NCBI GenBank assembly: GCA_020637855.1
Contig: JACKJR010000005.1
Coordinates: 1 to 64,000, forward strand
DNA: 64,000 nt
DNA from: Rhodobiaceae bacterium
GTDB taxonomy: Bacteria > Pseudomonadota > Alphaproteobacteria > Rhizobiales > Tepidamorphaceae
Direction of reading: 5' to 3'
In this document: positions 58,006-64,000 of the stretch, in pieces
Layout: each line of letters begins with the position of its first letter
Position numbering within the stretch: position 1 is the first letter of the stretch
Program-made: the position numbers and the translations under genes
The notes under the pieces: model-generated
Told to the model about the DNA's origin: nothing
Database searches by the model: none
What the model saw: only the letters and a program-made list of their open reading frames with translations

Positions 58006-58979
58006 TGGCGAACAAGCCGGCACCAGCAGCACAGCCCGGGGCCTCGGAAGACAATCTGGTCCAGCCGTTCACTGTTCCAGCACTCGATGTGCGCGGGCGG
58101 CTCGTGCGGCTCGGCCTAGAGGTTGACCGGATCATCCGCAGGCACGGCTACCCGGTCAGTGTGTCGCGCTGCCTTGCGGAAGCCGTCGCGCTTACGGCGC
58201 TGCTTGGCACCTCGCTCAAGTTCGATGGCCGCTTCATCCTGCAGACCCAGACCGATGGCCCGGTGTCGATGCTTGTGGTCGATTTCGATACACCCGACCA
58301 GATCCGCGCCTGTGCGCGTTTCGATGCTGAAACCATTGCCGCATTGCCGCAGGACACCAGGCCCGGTGCGCTGCTGGGCAAGGGCGCTCTGGTCATGACC
58401 ATCGATCAGGGCCCTGAGATGAACCGGTATCAGGGTGTTGTCGCGCTCGATGGCGGTTCGCTCGAAGATGCCGCTCACCAGTATTTCCGCCAGTCGGAAC
58501 AGATTCCGACCTTCGTGCGGCTCGCCGCTGCCGAAGTGTTCGCGGCAGGTTCTGATGGGGCATGGCGTGCCGGCGGGATCATGATCCAGCACCTGCCGGA
58601 TGGCGGTGCCGCGCCGCGCGACATCGATCCCGGCGATATTCCCGAAGGCGCCGAGCACGTTCAGGCCGAGGAAGACGATGCCTGGCGCGAAGCCCGCGTT
58701 CTGACCGAGACCGTGGAAGACCATGAACTGACCGATCCCTCGGTCGGTTCCGACCAGTTGCTCTACCGCCTCTATCACGAACGCGGCGTACGCGTGTTCG
58801 AGCCGCTGCAGCTGGTGGAGCGCTGCCGCTGCACCCGCGACCGGGTGCGCGACATGTTGTCGAATTTTCCCGCTGACGATGTCGCCGGCATGGTCCGCGA
58901 GGACGGGCTCATCGAGGTGACCTGCGAATTCTGCTCGCAGGCCTACGAGTTCCAGTCTGCCGAAATCGGCAATAAGTAA
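58005..58979 (+). CDS. hslO: Hsp33 redox-regulated chaperone
   Basis: 324 residues. Core domain includes SRCLAEAVALTALLGTSLKFDGRFILQTQTDGPVSMLVVD near 47-86; the C-terminal zinc switch has C274-R-C276 and C307-E-F-C310. Oxidation releases zinc and activates the holdase. The ATG at 58005 overlaps the argF stop by one base (TGATG). Ends one base from the convergent argE gene. The link to arginine genes is conserved in Alphaproteobacteria. Confidence 0.95.
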   Translation: MANKPAPAAQPGASEDNLVQPFTVPALDVRGRLVRLGLEVDRIIRRHGYPVSVSRCLAEAVALTALLGTSLKFDGRFILQTQTDGPVSMLVVDFDTPDQIRACARFDAETIAALPQDTRPGALLGKGALVMTIDQGPEMNRYQGVVALDGGSLEDAAHQYFRQSEQIPTFVRLAAAEVFAAGSDGAWRAGGIMIQHLPDGGAAPRDIDPGDIPEGAEHVQAEEDDAWREARVLTETVEDHELTDPSVGSDQLLYRLYHERGVRVFEPLQLVERCRCTRDRVRDMLSNFPADDVAGMVREDGLIEVTCEFCSQAYEFQSAEIGNK

Positions 58980-58980
58980 C

Positions 58981-60147
58981 TCACAAGCCCGTACGGCACG
59001 CTTGCGTCAGCTTGCTTAGGAAATCCAGGCACGCATCGACCTGGGCAAGCGAGATATACTCGTTCGGCCTGTGCGCCTGCGCGATATCGCCGGGGCCGCA
59101 GACGACCGTCGGCGCGCCGGCAAGCTGGAAGTGGCCTGCTTCGGTTGCATAGGACACGGTCTCAACCGCGTTGCTGCCGGTCAGCCGCTTGGCGAGCACT
59201 TCGGCAGCCGACCCTGCATCAGGCGCAAGCCCCGGCGCGTCAACGAGCCGTGTCGTGACGATCGAGGTGTCTGGCGAAACGCTGCGCAACACAGGCAGCA
59301 GCTCGCGATCGGCAAAGGCCATCACCGCCCGCTCCACATCGCCTGAATTGTGTTCGGGCAGGGCGCGCATCTCCCACTCGATCTCGCAACGGCGCGGCAC
59401 GATGTTGCCGGCCGTGCCCCCGGAGATAACCCCGACATGGATCGAGGAATAGGGCGGCGTGAACCGTCCGGACGCATCGCCCTTGGCGATGTAGTCTTCA
59501 CGCAACCGCATCAATTCGCCGACAAACCGGCTGCCGGCAAAGATCGCATTTCCCCCGGCAAGATCCATTGAGGAATGCGATTCAAACCCGGTGATCACGG
59601 TTTCGAAATCGCTGATGCCCTTATGTGCGTCCACCACCTGCATCATCGTCGGTTCGCCAACGAGAACGGCAAGCGGCATTGGCAAATCCTTGCCGAGCCG
59701 GCCCACCATTGGCTTGACGCCGGTGCAGCCGACTTCCTCGTCATAGGAGAAGGCGAGGTGGATCGGGGTTATGAGCGGCCTCTCGAGAAAGGCAGGCACC
59801 ATCGCCAGGCACATGGCGACGAAGCCCTTCATGTCGCAGGTGCCGCGACCGTAGAGCTTGCCGTCCTTCTCCGTCACGATGAAAGGATCGGTTTCCCATG
59901 GCTGGCCGACGACGGGAACGCAGTCGGTATGCCCCGACAGCGCGACCCCGGGCCTGCCCGCCGGACCGATCGTTGCGAACAGGTTTGTCTTGTCGCCGGT
60001 TTCGTTGGGTGTGAGATGGCTCTCTATGCCATGGCCGGACAGGTAGTCCTGCACGAAGCTCATCAGTTCGAGGTTGGATTTCTCGCTCGTCGTGTCGAAA
60101 CCGACGAGGCGCGCGATCAGGTCTTTGGCCGAGGTTCGGGTGTCCAT
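58981..60147 (-). CDS. argE: Acetylornithine deacetylase
   Basis: 388-residue M20 metallohydrolase that releases ornithine. Metal-binding motifs: GVALSGHTDCVPV near 80-92, GRGTCDMKGFVAM near 109-121, and SYDEEVGCTG near 141-150; dimerisation domain follows. Length and motifs match ArgE rather than the closely related DapE. Last gene of the minus-strand run apaG-trkH-argE, one base after trkH. Confidence 0.93.
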   Translation of the reverse strand: MDTRTSAKDLIARLVGFDTTSEKSNLELMSFVQDYLSGHGIESHLTPNETGDKTNLFATIGPAGRPGVALSGHTDCVPVVGQPWETDPFIVTEKDGKLYGRGTCDMKGFVAMCLAMVPAFLERPLITPIHLAFSYDEEVGCTGVKPMVGRLGKDLPMPLAVLVGEPTMMQVVDAHKGISDFETVITGFESHSSMDLAGGNAIFAGSRFVGELMRLREDYIAKGDASGRFTPPYSSIHVGVISGGTAGNIVPRRCEIEWEMRALPEHNSGDVERAVMAFADRELLPVLRSVSPDTSIVTTRLVDAPGLAPDAGSAAEVLAKRLTGSNAVETVSYATEAGHFQLAGAPTVVCGPGDIAQAHRPNEYISLAQVDACLDFLSKLTQACRTGL

Positions 60148-60148
60148 G

Positions 60149-61594
60149 CTAACCCCGCCAGAACCGTGGCAGGAACAGTACCAGCACGGAGAACAGTTCC
60201 AGCCGCCCCAGGATCATGCCGGCGACCAGTAGCCACTTTGCGATGCCGGGAAGCCCGGCAAAATTGCCCGCCGGGCCGATCTCCTCGCCAAGACCGGGGC
60301 CGACATTGGAGATTGCCGTCGCCGCGCCCGAAATCGCCGTTAGCGGTTCCAGCCCGACCATGCCGAGCAGGGCGGCAAGCACCAGGATCGACGCGATATA
60401 AAGAAAGAAGAAGCTCTGCACGGCGGCCGACACGTCGTCGCCGAGCGGGCGGCCATTATACCTCTTCACATGGATGCGCGACGGCGAAACGATGGCAACA
60501 AGGTGCTGCTTGATGTCCTGCCACAGCACCATGAAGCGGAAGGTCTTGATGCCGCACGATGTGGAGCCGGCGCAGCCACCCAGGCACATCGCCGTGAAGA
60601 TGACGACCATCGACAATCCGCCCCACTGGTTGAAGTCGGTCGTGGCGAAACCTGTCCCCGTCATCACCGAGACGAAATTGAACATGGTTTCGCGGAAGGT
60701 GAAGATCGGCTCGGCTCCTTCCTCCACGCGCTCCAGCCAGATCACGATCGTGAACACCAGCACCATGGCGATGAAGGTGCGCACCTGCGCATCGCGCAGG
60801 AGTCGCTGTGGGCCACGGCGGATGGAATCGACATAAAGCAGGAACGGGAGCGAGCCCAGGATCATGAAAATGATACAGATGATTTCGATTTCCGCCGAAT
60901 TGTAATGGCCGATCGAGGCATCGTGCGGGGAGAACCCGCCGGTTGCCACGGTGCTCATCGAATGCAGCAGCGCATAGAAAAGCCGCATGCCGGCCAGGTG
61001 GTACGAAAGCGCGCAGGCAAGGGTCAGAACAAGATACATCCCAACCAGCCAGGCCGCGATCTGGCTCGCCCGCGGCAGGATTTTGTCAGCCGTATCGAAA
61101 GCTTCCGCCTTGAACAGCTGCATGCCGCCAACCTGCAACATCGGCAGCACCGCAATGCTCATGACGATGATGCCGAGGCCCCCGAGCCACTGCAGCACCG
61201 CGCGCCAGGTCAGAATGCCCGGTGGCATCGTGTCGAGGCCGGTGAATACCGTTGCACCCGTCGTGGTGATCCCCGACACCGCTTCGAAATAGGCATCGGT
61301 CAGCGAGAAGCCCGGCTGTGACCAGATGAACGGCACGGCGCCGAAAGCGGGCAGCAGAATCCACGCGACGGTGGTCATCAGAAAGCCGTGCCGGGTTGTC
61401 AGCCGGATATGCTGCCCGCGCGAGCCTGCCCACATCAGTACGCCGACGAACACGGTGATCAGGCCGGATGCCGCAAACACGACCCAGTCGGGATTGTAGT
61501 AGAACAGATCGGCGAATGCGGGGATCAGCATCAGCGCGCCCAGCGTGGCAAGCAGGATGCCGTTGACGAGAAGGATCGGCCTGAAATCTTTCAC
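60149..61594 (-). CDS. trkH: TrkH-family potassium uptake channel subunit
   Basis: 481 residues with the four-fold M-P-M pattern of Trk/Ktr channels: selectivity-filter segments with conserved glycines (EAVSGITTTGATVFTGLD, HSMSTVATGGFSPHD, NFVSVMTGTGFATTDFN, SGAATAISNVGPGLGE). Imports K+ with the cytoplasmic TrkA, not encoded here. Supports the osmotic theme at the other end of the window. Two bases from argE and 18 from apaG, all on the minus strand. Confidence 0.93.
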   Translation of the reverse strand: MKDFRPILLVNGILLATLGALMLIPAFADLFYYNPDWVVFAASGLITVFVGVLMWAGSRGQHIRLTTRHGFLMTTVAWILLPAFGAVPFIWSQPGFSLTDAYFEAVSGITTTGATVFTGLDTMPPGILTWRAVLQWLGGLGIIVMSIAVLPMLQVGGMQLFKAEAFDTADKILPRASQIAAWLVGMYLVLTLACALSYHLAGMRLFYALLHSMSTVATGGFSPHDASIGHYNSAEIEIICIIFMILGSLPFLLYVDSIRRGPQRLLRDAQVRTFIAMVLVFTIVIWLERVEEGAEPIFTFRETMFNFVSVMTGTGFATTDFNQWGGLSMVVIFTAMCLGGCAGSTSCGIKTFRFMVLWQDIKQHLVAIVSPSRIHVKRYNGRPLGDDVSAAVQSFFFLYIASILVLAALLGMVGLEPLTAISGAATAISNVGPGLGEEIGPAGNFAGLPGIAKWLLVAGMILGRLELFSVLVLFLPRFWRG

Positions 61595-61612
61595 GCTTGC
61601 CGCCTGCCGTTG

Positions 61613-62008
61613 TCAGTTCACGATGCGGATCGCATGCGGGCTGTCGAGCGAGAATGCCGGAATGTCGATATTGAACAACGATCCGTCCCCCGCTTGCATG
61701 CGATAGTGTCCGCTCATCATGCCCGATGGTGTAGCAAGCGGCACGCCGCTGGTGTACCGGAAATGCGCGCCCGGGGCGAGCACCGGCTGTTCGCCGACGA
61801 CGCCGGGTCCGTCGACGCTCTGACGCGTGCCGGTCTCGTCGATGATCTCCCAGTGCCGGCTGATCAGTTGCGCCTGCGCCTGCCCGCGGTTCGTCAGCGT
61901 GATCGTGTAGGTCCAGAAATAGCGGTTCTCATCGGGAGCCGACCGCTCTGGCGAGAACGCCGGTTCGGCACTGACCTCGATTCCATTGGTGACCGCCTTG
62001 AAGATCAT
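61613..62008 (-). CDS. apaG: ApaG domain protein
   Basis: 131 residues forming a single fibronectin-like ApaG domain: FWTYTITLTNRGQAQAQLISRHWEIIDETG and VVGEQPVLAPGAHFRYTSGVPLATPSGMMSGHYRM. Linked to Co2+/Mg2+ resistance in enterics; a binding role in nucleotide (Ap4A) metabolism is debated. It lies next to metZ and trkH in many Rhizobiales. Confidence 0.94.
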   Translation of the reverse strand: MIFKAVTNGIEVSAEPAFSPERSAPDENRYFWTYTITLTNRGQAQAQLISRHWEIIDETGTRQSVDGPGVVGEQPVLAPGAHFRYTSGVPLATPSGMMSGHYRMQAGDGSLFNIDIPAFSLDSPHAIRIVN

Positions 62009-62088
62009 CGCACCGCATGCGCCCCGGTTTGCGTCGCGCCAAAGCGCTAGCCCATGAACGGGGCGCCTGCAAGAGGCGAGGTGTGTCT

Positions 62089-63288
62089 TCAGGCGATCCT
62101 GCCTAGGGCCCGGTCGATGTCGGCGATGAGGTCTTTCTGTCCTTCGATCCCGAAGGAAATCCGCACCATACCGTCGCCGATCCCCAGTTCCGCACGCTGT
62201 TCCGGCGTCAGGCGCTGGTGCGTCGTGGTGGAGGGATGTGTGGCCAGAGATTTGGAATCCCCGAGATTGTTGGAGATGCGGATCAGCCTCAGTGCGTTCA
62301 GGAACGAAAACGCTGCCCTCTTGCCGCCCTTGAAGTCGATAGCGACCATAGTGCCGCCGGCCAGCATCTGTTTGGCGACAAGAGCTGCGTCGGGGTGGTC
62401 GGCCCGGCCGGGATAGAGCACGCTTGCGACATGCGCGCTATCGGCGAAGACATCTGCCGCCGCGGCCGCGTTGCTGCATTGGCGCTCGACTCGTAGCGGC
62501 AGCGTCTCCAGACCTTTCAGCAGAACCCAGGCGTTGAACGGGCTCAGCGAGGGTCCCGTATGGCGGTAGAAGTCTTTCAGCGGCCCATCGAGGATTTCGC
62601 GCGAACTTACTATGACGCCGCCGAGACAGCGCCCCTGACCGTCAATGTGCTTGGTTGCCGAATAGACGACGACGTCGGCGCCGTGCTTGAACGGCTTCTG
62701 CAGCAGTGGCGTCGCGAACACATTATCGACCACCAGAAGCGCGCCCGCGTCGTGGGCGATGCCTGCGACAGCTTCCAGATCGATCAACCGCAGCGTCGGG
62801 TTCGATGGTGTTTCGAGGAAGAGCAGCTTGGTGTTCTTGCGTACCGCCGCGCGCCATTGGTCAATGTCACCGCCATCGACGATCGTCGTTTCGACACCGA
62901 ACCGCGGCAGCAGGTCTTCGATGATGTAGCGGCACGAACCGAACAAGGCGCGTGACGAGACGACATGGTCACCGGCCTTGACCAGGGACACCAATGCCGC
63001 ATTGACCGCGGCCATGCCGCTGGCGGTGGCGCGAGCCCCTTCGGCGCCGTCAAGCGCTGCCATCCGCTCCTCGAACATGGAAACCGTCGGGTTGCCATAG
63101 CGCGAATAGATGTATCCGCCTTCCTCTCCCTTGAAGCGGGCTTCGGCGGCCTCTGCGGAATCATAGACGAAGCCGGAAGTCAGATAGATGGCTTCCGCCG
63201 TTTCGCCATGGATGCTGCGGGTCTGGCCTGCGTGGACAAGCAAGGTATCGTCACTTGCGTCTGCAAGGTGCTCTGGTAGGTCTGTCAT
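62089..63288 (-). CDS. metZ: O-succinylhomoserine sulfhydrylase
   Basis: 399 residues; PLP enzyme adding sulfide to O-succinylhomoserine to give homocysteine. Cys/Met-metabolism family motifs: YSRYGNPTVSMFEERMAALDGAEGA near 61-85 and the PLP lysine K213 in VYSATKHIDGQGRCLGG. The ATG at 63288 has GGGAAG at a good distance; the frame running to 63378 lacks support. A SAM-II riboswitch lies about 140 bases upstream, so methionine/SAM supply controls it. Confidence 0.92.
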   Translation of the reverse strand: MTDLPEHLADASDDTLLVHAGQTRSIHGETAEAIYLTSGFVYDSAEAAEARFKGEEGGYIYSRYGNPTVSMFEERMAALDGAEGARATASGMAAVNAALVSLVKAGDHVVSSRALFGSCRYIIEDLLPRFGVETTIVDGGDIDQWRAAVRKNTKLLFLETPSNPTLRLIDLEAVAGIAHDAGALLVVDNVFATPLLQKPFKHGADVVVYSATKHIDGQGRCLGGVIVSSREILDGPLKDFYRHTGPSLSPFNAWVLLKGLETLPLRVERQCSNAAAAADVFADSAHVASVLYPGRADHPDAALVAKQMLAGGTMVAIDFKGGKRAAFSFLNALRLIRISNNLGDSKSLATHPSTTTHQRLTPEQRAELGIGDGMVRISFGIEGQKDLIADIDRALGRIA

Positions 63289-63337
63289 TTGTCTTCCCTT
63301 TCCGCTCGTAAGGCCTCTTGCAAGAGAACCTTTGGCG

Positions 63338-63400
63338 GGCGGACACAAAAAAACCGGCTCCGGAAGACTTGCGGGCATTTCGGTAATTGCCCTAAGAGCG
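63338..63400 (-). promoter_or_regulatory. Hairpin and U-run in the metZ leader, possible expression platform
   Basis: In metZ mRNA, GGGCA/TGCCC (near 63392-63374) can form a stem and a run of seven U follows a GC-rich CCGGAGCCGG near 63350. Together with the SAM-II aptamer upstream this may permit transcription termination; weak evidence. Confidence 0.3.
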
Positions 63401-63429
63401 TCTTCAACGATGAACCGGGTCTTATCCGC

Positions 63430-63490
63430 CCGGCCTTTTAGCGAGTTGTTTAACGTGGCTGCAAGCCGGCCGGCTCAAATGACCACGGGT
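63430..63490 (-). promoter_or_regulatory. SAM-II riboswitch upstream of metZ
   Basis: In the metZ sense direction the RNA reads CGUGGU-CAUUUGAGCC, a GC-rich loop, CUUGCAGCCACG, UUAAACAAC and CGCUAAAAGGCCGG. This is the SAM-II layout: a P1 stem (CGUGG 63487-63483 with CCACG 63458-63454), the conserved AUUUG and UUAAA segments, GCUAAAA, and a GGCCGG tail that can pair with the CCGGCC loop to make the H-type pseudoknot. SAM-II riboswitches repress methionine genes of Alphaproteobacteria when SAM is abundant. Confidence 0.9.
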
Positions 63491-63570
63491 GAGGTTTTTT
63501 CAGACCGCCGCCTTTCCGTCAAGCGCCGTGTGCGATATCAGCCCGAGACACATCTTTGGCGGACCGGTCC

Positions 63571-64000
63571 ATGAGCTCTTCCCAGACAGTGCCGAAAGGT
63601 ATTTTGCCAGCCGACGAAATCGACGCGCTGATTGCGTCGGGGACGGTATTGCTGGCCGAACCTCCTGCTGAAACCCAGGTGCAGCCGGCAAGTCTTGATC
63701 TGCGGTTGGGCAAGGTGGCGCACCGCTTGCGCGCCAGTTTCCTGCCCGGCCCCTCGCACACGGTTGCCGATCGTCTGTCGAACCTTGCCCTGCATGAGAT
63801 CGACTTGACCAAAGGCGCGGTCCTGGAGACCGGCTGCGTCTATCTGGTGCCGCTGCTGGAAACCCTGAAGCTGCCCGACGACCTTGCCGCCGACACGAAC
63901 CCGAAAAGTTCCACCGGCCGCCTCGATGTCTTCACCCGCGTCATCACCGACCGTTCCCGTGTTTTCGACAAGGTGGCGCAAGGTTACTCAGGCCCGCTCT
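63571..64000 (+). CDS. dcd: dCTP deaminase, two-domain form, partial (3' end beyond window)
   Basis: The ATG at 63571 opens a frame that runs off the window; about 143 residues are visible. It begins MSSSQTVPKGILPADEID, then VQPASLDLRLG near 40 and NPKSSTGRLDVFTRVITD near 112, which is the dUTPase/dCTP-deaminase fold's substrate-binding region as in the long (about 360-residue) 2'-deoxycytidine 5'-triphosphate deaminases of Alphaproteobacteria. Provides dUTP for dTMP synthesis. Divergent from metZ. Confidence 0.88.
   Translation, partial: MSSSQTVPKGILPADEIDALIASGTVLLAEPPAETQVQPASLDLRLGKVAHRLRASFLPGPSHTVADRLSNLALHEIDLTKGAVLETGCVYLVPLLETLKLPDDLAADTNPKSSTGRLDVFTRVITDRSRVFDKVAQGYSGPL

Overview
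The window is one GC-rich chromosomal stretch from an alphaproteobacterium, almost certainly order Hyphomicrobiales (Rhizobiales). The signs are a GcrA-type cell-cycle regulator, the phoR-pstSCAB-phoU-phoB order with long PstC/PstA, the argD-argF-hslO block, a SAM-II riboswitch before metZ, a glpSTPQV-type glycerol ABC transporter and a DUF2585 membrane protein. A Phyllobacteriaceae-like genus is possible, but that is inference. I recognise no rRNA, tRNA, insertion sequence, prophage or CRISPR array. Genes are dense and often overlap by 1-4 bases.

Layout. 1-8 kb: a ScfR/RamB-type regulator, an MscS channel and the three-gene operon for the osmolyte N-acetylglutaminylglutamine amide (asnO, ngg, M42 peptidase). 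8-14.6 kb: a tungstate/molybdate-flavoured island with an HTH plus substrate-binding-domain regulator, a molbindin, an iron/B12-type ABC importer of uncertain substrate, and tupBCA. 14.8-24.5 kb: leucine dehydrogenase, a universal stress protein, a host-attachment-family protein, a marR-hlyD-permease-ATPase efflux operon, an FAA hydrolase, a DUF2585 protein, a DUF2059 protein with a small membrane partner, an AT-rich palindrome-bearing spacer and an SDR oxidoreductase. 24.5-35.3 kb: the glycerol regulon glpR-glpD-glpSTPQ-DUF2160-glpV-(antisense yqaA)-glpK. 35.4-38.8 kb: pcaD-pcaB and convergent pobA, for 4-hydroxybenzoate/protocatechuate breakdown.

39-43.8 kb holds the least familiar part: two overlapping genes for large secreted cysteine-containing proteins that appear to share a CC-containing domain. 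The second also carries DUF11-like domains, a peptidoglycan-binding domain and eleven short C-P-x-G/N-G-x-C repeats. 44-46.2 kb: a free-standing FlhB C-terminal-like protein without the NPTH cleavage site, overlapping a FliK-like protein. 46.2-55 kb: ppk2, then the phosphate regulon with a clear PHO box, and gcrA. 55.4-64 kb: a structured intergenic region (possible sRNA), argD-argF-hslO, argE-trkH-apaG on the other strand, metZ under a SAM-II riboswitch, and the start of a dCTP deaminase gene cut by the window edge.

Themes: osmotic balance (MscS, NAGGN, TrkH), phosphate and polyphosphate (PPK2, Pho/Pst), glycerol use, aromatic catabolism and arginine/methionine synthesis. The best candidates for undescribed biology are the secreted cysteine-rich pair, the asymmetric GlpS/GlpT ATPase pair, a predicted start-codon-masking hairpin before tupB, and the palindrome-bearing AT-rich spacer at 23.3-23.65 kb.
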